64,000 nt of DNA from Thermus igniterrae ATCC 700962. Lineage in GTDB: Bacteria > Deinococcota > Deinococci > Deinococcales > Thermaceae. The stretch spans positions 1 to 64,000 of the forward strand of contig NZ_AQWU01000066.1 of the NCBI RefSeq assembly GCF_000376265.1. The letters are read 5' to 3'. Position 1 is the first letter of the stretch; each line of letters starts with the position of its first letter. Below, piece after piece: positions 45,623 through 56,699 of the stretch. The notes below the pieces were generated by a model. It saw only the letters and a program-made list of their open reading frames with translations. It was not told the origin of the DNA and did not search any database. A program made the position numbers and the translations under genes.

Positions 45623-46932
45623 CGGGGCCCATCGTTTCCGGACACGACCCCCGGTTCGTCCGCACCCTCTACGCCCACGTGGGCCAGGAGGGGAGCTGGA
45701 CGCTGGACTACTACCTGCGCCACGGGGGGTACGAGACGGCCAAACGGGTGCTGAAGGAGAAGACCCCTGAGGAGGTCATAGAGGAGGTCAAGCGCTCGGG
45801 GCTCCGGGGTCGGGGCGGGGCGGGCTTCCCCACCGGGCTCAAGTGGAGCTTCATGCCCAAGGACGGGCAGCAGCACTACCTCATCTGCAACGCGGACGAG
45901 TCCGAGCCCGGAAGCTTCAAGGACCGCTACATCCTGGAGGACGTCCCCCACCTCCTCATTGAGGGGATGATCCTGGCCGGGTACGCCATCCGGGCCACCA
46001 TCGGCTACATCTACGTGCGGGGCGAGTACCGGCGGGCGGCGGACCGCCTCGAGGCCGCCATCCGCGAGGCCCGCGCCCGGGGCTACCTGGGGAAGAACCT
46101 CTTCGGCACGGACTTCTCCTTTGACCTCCACGTGCACCGGGGGGCCGGGGCCTACATCTGCGGGGAGGAGACCGCCCTCATGAACTCCCTGGAGGGCCTC
46201 CGGGCCAACCCCCGGCTCAAGCCCCCCTTCCCCGCCCAGTCCGGGCTCTGGGGCAAGCCCACCACCATCAACAACGTGGAGACCCTGGCCGCGGTGGTGC
46301 CCATCCTGGAACGGGGGGCGGACTGGTTCGCCCAGATGGGCACCGACCAGTCCAAGGGGATGAAGCTTTACCAGGTCTCGGGCCCCGTGCGGCGCCCCGG
46401 GGTCTACGAGCTCCCCATGGGCACCACCTTCCGCGAGCTCCTCTACGACTGGGCGGGAGGCCCCCTGGAGCCCATCCAGGCCATCATTCCCGGGGGTTCC
46501 TCCACCCCTCCCCTGCCCTTCACCGAGGAGGTCCTGGACACCCCCATGAGCTACGAGCACCTGCAGGCCCAGGGCTCCATGCTGGGCACCGGAGGCGTGA
46601 TCCTCATCCCGGAGAGGGTAAGCATGGTGGACGCCATGTGGAACGTGACCCGCTTCTACGCCCACGAGTCCTGCGGCAAGTGCACCCCCTGCCGGGAGGG
46701 GGTGGCGGGGTTCATGGTGAACCTCTTCGCCAAGATCGGCTCGGGCCAGGGGGAGGAAGGGGACGTGGAGACCCTGGAGGCCCTCCTGCCCCTCATTGAG
46801 GGCCGTAGCTTCTGCCCCCTGGCAGACGCCGCGGTCTGGCCGGTGAAGGGTTCTCTGAAGCACTTCAAGGCGCAGTACCTGAGCCTGGCGCGGGAAAAGC
46901 AGCCCGTACCCAGGCCGAGCCTATGGAGGTGA
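45619..46932 (+). CDS. nuoF: NADH-quinone oxidoreductase subunit Nqo1 (NuoF), NADH-binding
   Basis: 437 residues from the ATG at 45619. It binds NADH and [19 protein letters not shown] and the [13 protein letters not shown] loop are intact. Cluster N3 uses the cysteines of [12 protein letters not shown] and the later SFCPLAD. Electrons enter complex I here. It overlaps nuoG by 10 bases. Confidence 0.97.
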   Translation: MTGPIVSGHDPRFVRTLYAHVGQEGSWTLDYYLRHGGYETAKRVLKEKTPEEVIEEVKRSGLRGRGGAGFPTGLKWSFMPKDGQQHYLICNADESEPGSFKDRYILEDVPHLLIEGMILAGYAIRATIGYIYVRGEYRRAADRLEAAIREARARGYLGKNLFGTDFSFDLHVHRGAGAYICGEETALMNSLEGLRANPRLKPPFPAQSGLWGKPTTINNVETLAAVVPILERGADWFAQMGTDQSKGMKLYQVSGPVRRPGVYELPMGTTFRELLYDWAGGPLEPIQAIIPGGSSTPPLPFTEEVLDTPMSYEHLQAQGSMLGTGGVILIPERVSMVDAMWNVTRFYAHESCGKCTPCREGVAGFMVNLFAKIGSGQGEEGDVETLEALLPLIEGRSFCPLADAAVWPVKGSLKHFKAQYLSLAREKQPVPRPSLWR

Positions 46933-49286
46933 AGGTGGTCAGGGTCAAGGTAAACGACCGCGTGGTGGAAGTGCCCCCGGGGACTAGCGTCATGGATGCG
47001 GTGTTCCACGCGGGGTATGACGTGCCCCTCTTCTGCTCGGAAAAGCACCTCTCCCCCATCGGGGCCTGCCGCATGTGCCTGGTGCGCGTCGGCCTGCCCA
47101 AGAAGGGACCCGACGGCAAGCCGGTGCTGGACGCCAAGGGGGAGCCGGAGATCGCCTGGCAGCCCAAGCTGGCGGCGAGCTGCGTGACCCCGGTGGCGGA
47201 GGGGATGGTGGTGGACACCCTCTCCGACCTGGTGAAGGAGGCCCAGGCGGGGATGGTGGAGTTCACCCTCCTCAACCACCCCCTGGACTGCCCCACCTGC
47301 GACAAGGGCGGGGCCTGCGAGCTCCAGGACCGCACGGTGGAGTACGGGCTCTACGAGAAGTACTACCAGAAAGCCCCCCTGGAGCTTCCCGTGTACACCC
47401 GCTTTGCGTTCACCCGCCGCCACGTGGACAAGCACCACCCCCTCTCCCCCTTCGTGGTCCTGGACCGGGAGCGGTGCATCCACTGCAAGCGGTGCGTGCG
47501 CTACTTTGAGGAGGTCCCCGGGGACGAGGTGCTGGACTTCATTGAGCGGGGCGTGCACACCTTCATCGGCACCATGGACTTCGGCCTGCCCTCGGGCTTC
47601 TCCGGGAACATCACGGACATCTGCCCGGTAGGAGCCCTCCTGGACCTCACCGCCCGCTTCCGGGCCCGCAACTGGGAGATGGAGGAAACCCCCACCAGCT
47701 GCGCCCTGTGCCCCGTGGGGTGCGGCATCACCGTGGATACCCGCAGCGGGGAGCTCTTGCGCATCCGTGCCCGGGAGGTGCCTGAGGTCAACGAAATCTG
47801 GCTTTGCGACGCGGGCCGCTTCGGCCACGAGTGGGCCGACCAAAACCGCCTCAAGCGGCCCCTGGTGCGCAAGAACGGCCGCCTGGAGGAGGCCTCCTGG
47901 GAGGAGGCCTTCGCCGCCCTGCGGGAGGGGCTCAAGGAGGCCCGCCGGGAAGAGGTGGGTCTCTACCTGCCCCAGGACGCCACCCTCGAGGAGGGCCTGA
48001 TGGCCGCGGAGCTGGCCAAGGCCCTCAAGACCCCCCACCTGGACTTCCAGGGCCGCACCGCCGCCCCAGCCAGCCTCTTCCCCCCGGCCACCCTGGAGGA
48101 GCTCCTCCTGGCCGACTTCGCCCTCGTCCTGGGCGACCCCACGGAGGAGGCCCCCATCCTTCACCTCCGCCTCTCCGAGTTCGTCCGCGACCTCAAGCCC
48201 CCCTTCCGCTTCCAGCACGGGACCCCCTTCGCCGACCTGCAGATCCGGGAGAGGATGTTCCGGCGCCTGGACAAGATGGCCGTCTTCGCCCCCTACCGCA
48301 CCCCCCTCATGCGCTGGGCCGCCGTACACGGGGTCCACGCCCCCGGGGAGGAGCGGGAGGTCCTCCTAGCCCTCCTTGGGGAGAAGGAGGCCAGCGGCCC
48401 GGTCCAGCAGGCCAAGGAGGCCTGGGAGAAGGCGGAACGCCCCGTGCTCCTCCTGGGGGCCGGGGTGTTGCAGGACAGCGTGGCCGCGGAGAGGGCCAGG
48501 CTCCTGGCCGAGCGCAAGGGGGCCAAGGTCCTGGCCATGACCCCAGCGGCTAACGCCCGGGGCCTCGAGGCCATGGGGGTCTGGCCCGGGGAGAAGGGCG
48601 CCGCCTGGGACGAAGCCGGGGCCCCCTACGCTTACTACGGTTTCGTGCCCCCCGAGGCCGCCCTTCGGGAAAAGCGCTTCGTGGTCATGCACCTAAGCCA
48701 CCTCCACCCCCTGGCCGAGCGGTACGCCCACGTGGTCTTCCCCGCCCCCACCTTCTACGAGAAGCGGGGGCACCTGGTGAACCTGGAGGGCCGGGTCCTC
48801 CCCCTCACCCCCGCCCCCATTGAGAACGGGGAGGCGGAAGGCGCCCTCCAGGTCCTGGCCCTGCTGGCCGAGGCCCTGGGGGTGAGACCTCCCTTCCGGC
48901 TCCACCTCGAGGCGGAAAAGGAACTCCGGGCCCGGAAGGTCCCATCCCCCATGGGCCTTCTGGCCTACCGCACCAAGGTCCTGCGGCCCAAGCCCCAGGA
49001 AGGACGCCTATTCCTCAGACCCACCATGTGGCGGGAGGCCCAGGGGGTGGGGAAGGCGGCCCAGGCCACGGTGAGGGAGCTTTGGGTCCACCCGGAAACC
49101 GCCCGGGCCGAGGCCCTGGTGGAAGGGGCCAAGGTGGCGGTGGAGACCCCCTACGGCCCCGTAGAGGCCCGGGTGGCCCTGCGGGAGGACCTGCCCAAGG
49201 GCTTTCTCTACCTCTCCGCCCTCGGTCCCCTGGCCGGGCGCCGGGCCGAGGCCAGGATCCTGGTCCCCACGGGAGGTGAGGCATGA
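46923..49286 (+). CDS. nuoG: NADH-quinone oxidoreductase subunit Nqo3 (NuoG)
   Basis: 787 residues (783 in T. thermophilus). Clusters by position: [2Fe-2S] at Cys38/49/52/87; [4Fe-4S] with His119 and Cys123/126/132; a third with Cys185/188/191 and Cys234; and the extra N7 cluster with Cys260/263/267/295, which only some bacteria keep. A molybdopterin-oxidoreductase-like domain without cofactor follows. It overlaps nuoH by four bases. Confidence 0.96.
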   Translation: MEVKVVRVKVNDRVVEVPPGTSVMDAVFHAGYDVPLFCSEKHLSPIGACRMCLVRVGLPKKGPDGKPVLDAKGEPEIAWQPKLAASCVTPVAEGMVVDTLSDLVKEAQAGMVEFTLLNHPLDCPTCDKGGACELQDRTVEYGLYEKYYQKAPLELPVYTRFAFTRRHVDKHHPLSPFVVLDRERCIHCKRCVRYFEEVPGDEVLDFIERGVHTFIGTMDFGLPSGFSGNITDICPVGALLDLTARFRARNWEMEETPTSCALCPVGCGITVDTRSGELLRIRAREVPEVNEIWLCDAGRFGHEWADQNRLKRPLVRKNGRLEEASWEEAFAALREGLKEARREEVGLYLPQDATLEEGLMAAELAKALKTPHLDFQGRTAAPASLFPPATLEELLLADFALVLGDPTEEAPILHLRLSEFVRDLKPPFRFQHGTPFADLQIRERMFRRLDKMAVFAPYRTPLMRWAAVHGVHAPGEEREVLLALLGEKEASGPVQQAKEAWEKAERPVLLLGAGVLQDSVAAERARLLAERKGAKVLAMTPAANARGLEAMGVWPGEKGAAWDEAGAPYAYYGFVPPEAALREKRFVVMHLSHLHPLAERYAHVVFPAPTFYEKRGHLVNLEGRVLPLTPAPIENGEAEGALQVLALLAEALGVRPPFRLHLEAEKELRARKVPSPMGLLAYRTKVLRPKPQEGRLFLRPTMWREAQGVGKAAQATVRELWVHPETARAEALVEGAKVAVETPYGPVEARVALREDLPKGFLYLSALGPLAGRRAEARILVPTGGEA

Positions 49287-50374
49287 ACTACCCCCTGGAC
49301 CCCTACTGGGTGGTGGCCCTGAAGGCCCTCTTGGTGGTGATCGGCCTCCTCACCGCCTTCGCCTTCATGACCCTCATTGAGCGCCGGCTCCTCGCCCGCT
49401 TTCAGATCCGCCTGGGACCCAACCGGGTGGGGCCCTCCGGCCTGCTCCAGCCCGTGGCCGACGCCATCAAGAGCATCTTCAAGGAAGACCTAGTGGTGGA
49501 AAAGGCTGACCGGGTGCTCTTCGTCCTGGCCCCCCTCATCGGGGTGGTCTTCGCCCTCCTGGCCTTTGGGGCCATCCCCTTCGGCCCCCCGGGAAGCTTC
49601 TTCGGCTACCAGCCCTGGGTCCTCAACCTGGACCTGGGCCTCCTCTACCTCTTCGCCGTGAGCGAGATGGCCATCTACGGCATCTTCCTGGCGGGATGGG
49701 CCTCGGGGAGCAAATACAGCCTCCTGGGCTCCTTGCGCTCCTCGGCCAGCCTCATCAGCTACGAGCTCGGCCTGGGCATCGCCCTCCTGGCCCCGGTGCT
49801 CCTGGTGGGAAGCCTGAACCTCCAGGACATCGTGAACTGGCAGAAGGAAAACGGCTGGCTCTTCCTCTACGCCTTCCCCGCCTTCTTGGTCTACGCCATC
49901 GCCGCCCTGGCCGAGGCCGCCAGAACGCCCTTTGACCTCCCGGAGGCGGAGCAGGAGCTGGTGGGGGGATACCACACGGAGTACAGCTCCATCAAGTGGG
50001 CCCTCTTCCAGATGACGGAGTACATCCACTTCATCACCGCCAGCGCCCTCATCCCCACCCTCTTCCTGGGCGGCTGGACCATGCCCTTCCTGGAGGTGCC
50101 CTACCTCTGGATGTTCCTCAAAATCGCCTTCTTCCTCTTCCTCTTCATCTGGATCCGGGCTACCTGGTTCCGCCTGCGCTACGACCAGCTCCTGCGCTTC
50201 GGCTGGGGCTTCCTCTTCCCGGTAGCCCTGGTGTGGTTCCTCATCACCGCCTTGGTGGTGGCCCTGGGCCTGCCCAGGAGCTACCTCCTCTACCTCTCTG
50301 CCCTGAGCTTCCTGGTGCTCCTGGCCGGGCTTTTCTACAGCCCCAAGCCCGTACGTAAAGGAGGTGGCGCATGA
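49283..50374 (+). CDS. nuoH: NADH-quinone oxidoreductase subunit Nqo8 (NuoH)
   Basis: 363 residues, about nine membrane helices. It links the quinone cavity to the membrane arm: [33 protein letters not shown] and [12 protein letters not shown] are the charged loops known to line the channel. It overlaps nuoI by four bases. Confidence 0.97.
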   Translation: MNYPLDPYWVVALKALLVVIGLLTAFAFMTLIERRLLARFQIRLGPNRVGPSGLLQPVADAIKSIFKEDLVVEKADRVLFVLAPLIGVVFALLAFGAIPFGPPGSFFGYQPWVLNLDLGLLYLFAVSEMAIYGIFLAGWASGSKYSLLGSLRSSASLISYELGLGIALLAPVLLVGSLNLQDIVNWQKENGWLFLYAFPAFLVYAIAALAEAARTPFDLPEAEQELVGGYHTEYSSIKWALFQMTEYIHFITASALIPTLFLGGWTMPFLEVPYLWMFLKIAFFLFLFIWIRATWFRLRYDQLLRFGWGFLFPVALVWFLITALVVALGLPRSYLLYLSALSFLVLLAGLFYSPKPVRKGGGA

Positions 50375-50919
50375 CCCTGAAAGCCCTGGCGCAAAGCCTG
50401 GGGATCACCCTCAAGTACCTCTTCTCCAAACCCGTCACCGTCCCCTATCCCGATGCCCCCGTGGCCCTCAAGCCCCGCTTCCATGGCCGCCACGTGCTCA
50501 CCCGGCACCCCAACGGCCTGGAGAAGTGCATTGGCTGCAGCCTCTGCGCCGCCGCCTGCCCCGCCTACGCCATCTACGTGGAACCGGCGGAGAACGACCC
50601 GGAAAACCCGGTTTCCGCCGGGGAGCGGTACGCCAAGGTGTACGAGATCAACATGCTCCGGTGCATCTTCTGCGGGCTTTGCGAAGAGGCCTGCCCCACC
50701 GGGGCCATCGTGCTGGGCTACGACTTTGAGATGGCGGACTACCAGTACTCCGACCTCATCTACGGCAAGGAGGACATGCTGGTGGACGTGATGGGCACCA
50801 AGCCCCAGCGCCGGGAGGCCAAGATGACCGGCAAGGCGGTGAAACCCGGCTATGTGGTCCCCTACGTGCGCCCGGAGCTGGAGGGCTTCCGCGCCCCCAC
50901 GGAAGGAGGGAAGAAGTGA
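50371..50919 (+). CDS. nuoI: NADH-quinone oxidoreductase subunit Nqo9 (NuoI)
   Basis: 182 residues. Two [4Fe-4S] clusters: Cys53/56/59/63 ([11 protein letters not shown]) and Cys98/101/104/108 ([11 protein letters not shown]), each with the fourth ligand crossing over in the usual ferredoxin pattern. They pass electrons towards Nqo6. It overlaps nuoJ by four bases. Confidence 0.97.
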   Translation: MTLKALAQSLGITLKYLFSKPVTVPYPDAPVALKPRFHGRHVLTRHPNGLEKCIGCSLCAAACPAYAIYVEPAENDPENPVSAGERYAKVYEINMLRCIFCGLCEEACPTGAIVLGYDFEMADYQYSDLIYGKEDMLVDVMGTKPQRREAKMTGKAVKPGYVVPYVRPELEGFRAPTEGGKK

Positions 50920-51455
50920 GCCCCTTGGAAGCCTTGGCCCTCCTCTTCCTCCTGGGAACCGGGGTCCTGGTGGTCACCCTGCGGAACGCCATCCACGCCG
51001 CCCTGGCCCTCATCGCCAACTTCCTGGTCCTAGCCGGGCTTTACGTGGCCCTGGACGCCAGGTTCCTGGGCTTCATCCAGATCATCGTGTATGCCGGGGC
51101 CATCGTAGTCCTCTTCCTCTTCGTCATCATGCTCCTCTTCGCCGCCCAAGGGGAGGTGGGCTTTGACCCCCTGGTGCGCAGCAAGCCCCTAGCCCTCCTG
51201 CTGGCCCTGGGGGTGGCGGGGGTACTCCTCTCGGGGCTTTGGGGGCTCAGGCTCGCCTTCACCCAGAACCTAGAGGGGGGCCTGCCCCAGGCCCTGGGGC
51301 CCCTCCTCTACGGGGACTGGCTCCTGGTGCTCCTGGCCGTGGGATTTTTGCTCATGGCGGCCACGGTGGTGGCGGTGGCCCTGGTCCAGCCCACCCGTCC
51401 CCTGGACGCCCTAAGGCCCGAGGAGCGTAAGGAGGAGAAGGAGGTGGTGCGGTGA
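50916..51455 (+). CDS. nuoJ: NADH-quinone oxidoreductase subunit Nqo10 (NuoJ)
   Basis: 179 residues, five membrane helices; T. thermophilus has 176. It starts with GTG at 50916. The helix-3 segment [19 protein letters not shown], which contains the pi-bulge seen in known structures, is conserved. It overlaps nuoK by four bases. Confidence 0.95.
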   Translation: MSPLEALALLFLLGTGVLVVTLRNAIHAALALIANFLVLAGLYVALDARFLGFIQIIVYAGAIVVLFLFVIMLLFAAQGEVGFDPLVRSKPLALLLALGVAGVLLSGLWGLRLAFTQNLEGGLPQALGPLLYGDWLLVLLAVGFLLMAATVVAVALVQPTRPLDALRPEERKEEKEVVR

Positions 51456-51739
51456 GCTACCTCCTGGCCTCTGCCCTCCTCTTCGCCCTGGGGGTCTACG
51501 GGGTCCTGACCCGCAGGACCGCCATTCTGGTCTTCCTCTCCATAGAGCTCATGCTGAACGCCGCCAACCTCTCCCTGGTGGGCTTTGCCCGGGCCTACGG
51601 CCTGGAAGGGCAGGTGGCGGCCCTCATGGTGATCGCCATCGCCGCCGCGGAGGTGGCCGTGGGCCTGGGCCTCATCGTGGCCATCTTCCGCCACCGGGAG
51701 AGCACCGCGGTGGACGACCTCTCCGAGCTTAGGGGGTGA
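51452..51739 (+). CDS. nuoK: NADH-quinone oxidoreductase subunit Nqo11 (NuoK)
   Basis: 95 residues, three membrane helices, as in T. thermophilus. It starts with GTG at 51452. The two membrane glutamates of the proton path lie in [12 protein letters not shown] and [13 protein letters not shown]. Its stop overlaps the nuoL start by one base. Confidence 0.96.
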   Translation: MSYLLASALLFALGVYGVLTRRTAILVFLSIELMLNAANLSLVGFARAYGLEGQVAALMVIAIAAAEVAVGLGLIVAIFRHRESTAVDDLSELRG

Positions 51740-53559
51740 TGATGCTTCTCCTCACGATTCTGCTTCCCCTCTTGGGCTTTGCCCTCCTGGGGCTCTTCGG
51801 CAAGCGCATGAAAGAACCCTTTCCCGGGGTCATCGCCTCCGGGCTGGTCCTGGCCTCCTTCCTCATCGGGGTGGGGCTTCTTTTGCGGGGGGAAAGCCAT
51901 TTCCACGCGGAGTGGCTTCCCGGCATTCCCTTCAGCCTCCTCCTGGACCCCCTTTCGGGCTTCATGCTCATCATCGTGACCGGGGTGGGCTTCCTCATTC
52001 ACGTCTACGCCATCGGCTACATGCACGGGGACCCGGGCTTTAGCCGCTTCTTCGCCTACTTCAACTTCTTCATCGCCATGATGCTCACCCTGGTCCTGGC
52101 CGACAGCTACCCGGTGATGTTCATCGGCTGGGAGGGGGTGGGCCTGGCCAGCTTCCTCCTCATCGGCTTCTGGTACAAAAACGCCCAGTACGCCGACTCC
52201 GCCCGCAAGGCCTTCATCGTGAACCGCATCGGCGACCTGGGCTTCATGCTGGGCATGGCCATCCTCTGGGCCCTTTACGGCACGCTTTCCATCAGCGAGC
52301 TCAGGGAGGCCCTGGAGGGCCCCCTCAAGAACCCCTCCCTCCTGGCCCTGGCGGGGCTTCTCCTCTTCCTGGGGGCGGTGGGCAAGAGCGCCCAGGTGCC
52401 CCTCATGGTCTGGCTCCCCGACGCCATGGCCGGCCCCACCCCCGTCTCCGCCCTCATCCACGCGGCCACCATGGTGACCGCGGGGGTCTACCTCATCGCC
52501 CGGAGCTCCTTCCTCTACAGCGCCCTTCCCGATGTCTCCTACACCATCGCCGTCATCGGCCTCCTGACCGCCTTCTACGGGGCCCTTTCCGCCTTCGGGC
52601 AGACGGATATCAAGAAGATCGTGGCCTACTCCACCATCAGCCAGCTGGGGTACATGTTCCTGGCCGCGGGGGTGGGGGCCTACTGGGTGGCCCTCTTCCA
52701 CGTCTTCACCCATGCCTTCTTCAAGGCCCTCCTCTTCCTGGCCTCCGGCTCGGTAATCCACGCCCTGGGCGGGGAGCAGGACGTGCGCAAGATGGGCGGG
52801 CTCTGGAAGCACCTGCCCGCCACCCGATGGCACGGCCTGATCGGGGCCCTGGCCTTAGGGGGGCTTCCCCTCCTCTCGGGGTTCTGGTCCAAGGACGCCA
52901 TCCTCACCGCCACCCTCACCCACCCCTTCGGGGGGGTGGGGTTCTACGTGGGGGCGCTCCTGGTGGCGGTGCTCACGGCCATGTACGCCATGCGCTGGTT
53001 CGTCCTGGTCTTCCTGGGGGAGGAGCGGGGCCACCACCACCCCCACGAGGCCCCTCCGGTCATGCTCTGGCCCAACCACCTCCTGGCCCTGGGCTCCCTC
53101 CTGGCGGGGTACTTGGCCCTGCCCCACCCCCTGCCCAACCTCCTGGAGCCCTTCCTCAAGCCCACCCTGGCGGAGCTTGAGTACCACCACCTCTCCCTGG
53201 GGGTGGAGTGGGGCCTGATCGCCCTCTCGGGAGCGGTGGCCCTCCTGGGGCTCTGGCTGGGCTACACCTTCTTCCAGAGGAAAGTCCTGCCCGGGTGGTA
53301 CCTGCGCTTTGAAGCCTGGAGCCGGGAAAGCTTCTATGTGGACCAGGTGTACAACGCCCTCCTGGTGAACCCCTTAAAGGCCTTGGCCGAGGCCCTCTTC
53401 TATGGGGATGGCGGCCTCCTTCGGGGCTACTTTGGCCTAGGGAGCGGGGTGCGCCAAGTAGGGCAGGGCCTTGCCCGCCTGCAGGCCGGCTACCTTAGGG
53501 TCTACGCCCTTCTTTTCGTGCTGGGCGTGCTGCTCCTTCTGGGGGTGATGCGGTGGTAG
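51739..53559 (+). CDS. nuoL: NADH-quinone oxidoreductase subunit Nqo12 (NuoL), antiporter-like
   Basis: 606 residues from the ATG at 51739, matching the T. thermophilus length. An in-frame GTG (51736) and ATG (51742) are alternatives. Antiporter-like motifs [38 protein letters not shown] and [10 protein letters not shown] are present. The long C-terminal lateral helix and the final membrane helix are in the last 100 residues. It pumps protons. It overlaps nuoM by seven bases. Confidence 0.96.
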   Translation: MMLLLTILLPLLGFALLGLFGKRMKEPFPGVIASGLVLASFLIGVGLLLRGESHFHAEWLPGIPFSLLLDPLSGFMLIIVTGVGFLIHVYAIGYMHGDPGFSRFFAYFNFFIAMMLTLVLADSYPVMFIGWEGVGLASFLLIGFWYKNAQYADSARKAFIVNRIGDLGFMLGMAILWALYGTLSISELREALEGPLKNPSLLALAGLLLFLGAVGKSAQVPLMVWLPDAMAGPTPVSALIHAATMVTAGVYLIARSSFLYSALPDVSYTIAVIGLLTAFYGALSAFGQTDIKKIVAYSTISQLGYMFLAAGVGAYWVALFHVFTHAFFKALLFLASGSVIHALGGEQDVRKMGGLWKHLPATRWHGLIGALALGGLPLLSGFWSKDAILTATLTHPFGGVGFYVGALLVAVLTAMYAMRWFVLVFLGEERGHHHPHEAPPVMLWPNHLLALGSLLAGYLALPHPLPNLLEPFLKPTLAELEYHHLSLGVEWGLIALSGAVALLGLWLGYTFFQRKVLPGWYLRFEAWSRESFYVDQVYNALLVNPLKALAEALFYGDGGLLRGYFGLGSGVRQVGQGLARLQAGYLRVYALLFVLGVLLLLGVMRW

Positions 53560-54962
53560 TCTTGGCGATCCTCCTACCCATCCTGTTGGGCCTCCTGCTC
53601 CTCCTGGGCCTGCCCCGGTGGCTTGGGGTCCTGGGGGCAGGGGCCAGCTTCCTCCTCAACCTCTACCTCTTCCTGGCCCACCCCGGAGGGGTGGCCTACG
53701 GGGTCAAGGCCCCGCTCCTGCCCGGAGCCGGGGTGTACTGGGCCTTTGGCCTGGACGGGCTTTCCGCCCTCTTCTTCCTCACGGTGGGCCTCACCGTCTT
53801 TCTGGGAGCGCTGGTGGCCAAGGTGGAGGGGCGGTTTTTAGGTCTGGCCCTCCTCATGGAGGGCCTCCTCCTGGGGCTTTTCGCCGCCCGGGACCTTCTG
53901 GTCTTCTACGTCTTCTTTGAGGCGGCCCTGATCCCCGCCCTCCTCATGCTCTACTTCTATGGGGGTGAGGGACGGCTTAGGGCCATCTACACCTTCCTCC
54001 TCTTCACCCTGGCGGGCTCCTTGCCCATGCTGGCCGCCATCCTGGCGGTGAAGGTCCTGGGAGGAAGCCCCAGCTTCCTCCTGGAAGACCTCCTGGCCCA
54101 CCCCGTGCAGGGGGGCGCGGCCTTATGGGTCTTCCTGGGCTTTGCCCTGGCCTTCGCCGTCAAGACCCCCCTCTTCCCCGTTCACGCCTGGCTTCCCCTC
54201 TTCCACCAGGAAAACCACCCCTCGGGCCTGGCCGACGCCCTGGGCACCCTGTACAAGGTGGGGGTCTTCGCCTTCTTCCGCTTTGCCATTCCCCTGGCCC
54301 CGGAAGGGTTTGCGGAAGCCCAGGGCCTTCTCCTCTTCCTGGCCGCGCTAGGAGCAGTTTACGGGGCCTGGGTGGCCTTCTCCGCCCGGGACTTCAAAAC
54401 CCTCCTGGCCTATGCCGGGGTGTCCCACATGGGGGTGGCTGCCTTGGGCATCTTCTCGGGCACCCCCGAGGGGGCCCTGGGGGGGCTTTACCTCCTGGCG
54501 GCCAGCGGGGTGTACACCGGGGGGCTTTTCCTCCTGGCGGGGCGGCTTTACGAGAGGCTCCACACCCTGGAGATCGGCCGCTTCCGGGGCCTGGCGGCCA
54601 GCGCCCCCGGGATGGCCGCTTTGGCCCTCTTCCTCTTCCTGGCCATGGTGGGGCTTCCTGGGCTTTCCGGCTTCCCCGGGGAGCTCCTTACCCTCCTCGG
54701 GGCCTACAAGGCGAGCCCCTGGCTTGCCGCCTTGGCCTTCTTCTCGGTGATCGCCGGGGCAGCCTATGCCCTCACCGCCTTCCAGCGGACCTTCTGGGAG
54801 GAGGGCCCTAAGGGCATCGGGGACCTGGAGGGGGCCGAGTGGCCCTTCGCTGCCCTGGCGGTGGCGGCCCTGGTGCTCATGGGGGTCTTCCCCGGGTTCT
54901 TCCTCGAGGGCCTTAAGCCCCTGGCCGAGGCCTTCGCCCAACTTCTAGGAGGTGGCGCATGA
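53553..54962 (+). CDS. nuoM: NADH-quinone oxidoreductase subunit Nqo13 (NuoM), antiporter-like
   Basis: 469 residues, as in T. thermophilus, with about 14 membrane helices. It starts with GTG at 53553. The proton-path residues lie in [20 protein letters not shown] and [18 protein letters not shown]. It overlaps nuoN by four bases. Confidence 0.96.
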   Translation: MVVLAILLPILLGLLLLLGLPRWLGVLGAGASFLLNLYLFLAHPGGVAYGVKAPLLPGAGVYWAFGLDGLSALFFLTVGLTVFLGALVAKVEGRFLGLALLMEGLLLGLFAARDLLVFYVFFEAALIPALLMLYFYGGEGRLRAIYTFLLFTLAGSLPMLAAILAVKVLGGSPSFLLEDLLAHPVQGGAALWVFLGFALAFAVKTPLFPVHAWLPLFHQENHPSGLADALGTLYKVGVFAFFRFAIPLAPEGFAEAQGLLLFLAALGAVYGAWVAFSARDFKTLLAYAGVSHMGVAALGIFSGTPEGALGGLYLLAASGVYTGGLFLLAGRLYERLHTLEIGRFRGLAASAPGMAALALFLFLAMVGLPGLSGFPGELLTLLGAYKASPWLAALAFFSVIAGAAYALTAFQRTFWEEGPKGIGDLEGAEWPFAALAVAALVLMGVFPGFFLEGLKPLAEAFAQLLGGGA

Positions 54963-56242
54963 CCCTCCTGGTCCTGAGCGCGTTCTCCGTGGCCCTCACC
55001 CTTCTGGGCTTCTTCGTCTCCGTACCCCTTTTCAAGCGCCTCACCATCCTGGGGCTTTCCCTGGGCCTCCTCGCCCTCCTTCTCACCTGGGGGAAGCCCT
55101 TTGCCTTCGGGCCCTACCAGGTGGACGGCATCTCCCAGGTCTTCACCCTGCTTGCCCTTCTCGGGGCCCTTTGGACGGTGGGCCTGGTGCGCACCCGCCG
55201 CTTTGAGTTCCACCTGCTGGTCCTCTATGCCGCCACCGGCATGCACCTTTTGGCCTCCACCCAGAACCTGGTCCTGATGCTGGTGGCCCTCGAGGCCCTC
55301 TCCCTGCCCCTCTACGCCCTGGCCACCTGGCGGCGGGGGGAGGGTCTCGAGGCCGCCCTCAAGTACTTCCTTCTGGGGGCCCTGGCCGCGGCCTTCTTCC
55401 TCTACGGCACCGCCCTCCACTATGGGGCCACGGGTAGCCTCCTGGCGGGCACCCCTGGGGAGGGGCCCCTCTATGCCCTGGCCCTGGGCCTCCTCCTGGT
55501 GGGCCTGGGCTTCAAGGTGGCCTTGGCCCCCTTCCACTTCTGGACCCCGGACGTGTACCAGGGAAGCCCCACCCCCGTGGTCCTCTTCATGGCCACCGCG
55601 GTGAAGGCGGCGGCCTTTGCCGCCCTCCTGCGGGTGGCCGCCCCCGGGGTGCCGGAGGCCCTCACCCTCCTTATCGCCCTCTCGGTGGTCCTCGGGAACC
55701 TGGCCGCCTTGTCCCAGAAGGAGGCCAAGCGCCTCCTCGCCTACTCCTCCATCGCCCACGCGGGGTACATGGCCCTGGCCCTCTACACCGGCAACGCCCA
55801 GGCCCTGGGCTTCTACCTCCTCACCTACGTGCTGGCCACCGGCCTGGCCTTTGCCGTACTTAGCGAGGTCTCTGCCGACCGCGTGCCCCTGGAAAGCCTC
55901 CGGGGCCTCTTCCACCGGGACCCCCTCCTGGGCCTGGCCCTCCTGGTGGCCGCCCTCTCCCTCCTGGGCCTGCCCCCCCTGGCGGGCTTCTGGGGCAAGT
56001 ACCTGGTCTTCAGCGAGGCCGCCCGCGTGGGGGCCTGGGGGGTTTTGGTGCTGGCCCTCCTCACCAGCGCCGTGAGCGCCTACTACTACCTGGCCCTGGG
56101 CCTCGCCCCCTTCCAGAAGGGGGAAGGACAGGCGGCCCCCAGGCCCCTGGCCCGCGGGGTGGCCCTGCTGGTGGCCCTCCTCCTCCTGCTCCTGGGCCTT
56201 TTCCCGGGCACCCTCCTTCCTGCCCTGGCCGCAGGTGGCTAA
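54959..56242 (+). CDS. nuoN: NADH-quinone oxidoreductase subunit Nqo14 (NuoN), antiporter-like
   Basis: 427 residues, as in T. thermophilus, about 14 membrane helices. Motifs are VALEALSLPLYALA, GLGFKVALAPFHFWTPDVYQ and SSIAHAGYMALAL. It is the last gene of the operon, and an intrinsic terminator with a UUCG loop follows 12 bases after the stop. Confidence 0.96.
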   Translation: MTLLVLSAFSVALTLLGFFVSVPLFKRLTILGLSLGLLALLLTWGKPFAFGPYQVDGISQVFTLLALLGALWTVGLVRTRRFEFHLLVLYAATGMHLLASTQNLVLMLVALEALSLPLYALATWRRGEGLEAALKYFLLGALAAAFFLYGTALHYGATGSLLAGTPGEGPLYALALGLLLVGLGFKVALAPFHFWTPDVYQGSPTPVVLFMATAVKAAAFAALLRVAAPGVPEALTLLIALSVVLGNLAALSQKEAKRLLAYSSIAHAGYMALALYTGNAQALGFYLLTYVLATGLAFAVLSEVSADRVPLESLRGLFHRDPLLGLALLVAALSLLGLPPLAGFWGKYLVFSEAARVGAWGVLVLALLTSAVSAYYYLALGLAPFQKGEGQAAPRPLARGVALLVALLLLLLGLFPGTLLPALAAGG

Positions 56243-56254
56243 AAACCCCTTGCG

Positions 56255-56289
56255 CAAGGGGGCTCTTCGGAGCCCCCTTGTTCTTCTTT
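56255..56289 (+). terminator. Rho-independent terminator of the complex I operon
   Basis: An 11-bp stem CAAGGGGGCTC/GAGCCCCCTTG (56255-56265, 56270-56280) closed by a TTCG tetraloop, then TTCTTCTTT. Confidence 0.9.
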
Positions 56290-56318
56290 CCCCACCCCTC
56301 TAGAGTGGAGGCAAGGAC

Positions 56319-56699
56319 ATGGAAGACCCCTCGGCCCGTCTGCCCAAGGAGCTTCTCCGCAAGAATCCCTTGGCCTACGTGCGCCAGGGGGCTGAGGGCC
56401 TACCCAAGGACCTGCAGGGGGCTTGGCTTCTCGGGGTGGTGAGCGGTTTCCTCTGGCCCGAGGCCCCGCCCCCCCGGGACCTGAAGGCCCTTTTCCGCCG
56501 CATGGAGGGCGCCTGGCAGGAGGCCGAGGCCTACTTTTGGGAAAACGGCCTAGACTTCCCCGTTCTGGTGAGCGAGTGGGCCAGGAGTGCCCTAGAGCCC
56601 CTGCTGCACCGGAAGCGCCTCCCGGAGTTTGCCCACCTAGCCCAGGCCTTCTGCCAGGGGAAGGCCCTGGGGCAGGCCCTCCGCCGGCTTGCCTCCTAA
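56319..56699 (+). CDS. Small cytoplasmic protein, function unknown
   Basis: 126 residues, mostly helical, with no signal peptide or membrane segment. It has a proline-rich turn (WPEAPPPRDLKALFRRMEG) in the middle and a basic C-terminus. GGAGG lies 7 bases before the ATG. TAGAGT at about 56301-56306 is a weak -10 candidate. The stop overlaps the convergent arginase stop. No family was recognised. Confidence 0.65.
   Translation: MEDPSARLPKELLRKNPLAYVRQGAEGLPKDLQGAWLLGVVSGFLWPEAPPPRDLKALFRRMEGAWQEAEAYFWENGLDFPVLVSEWARSALEPLLHRKRLPEFAHLAQAFCQGKALGQALRRLAS

Noticed and set aside
43571-48338. Long minus-strand frames opposite nuoC-nuoG
   Set aside because: Antisense shadows of complex I genes, which have exact family lengths and cluster ligands.
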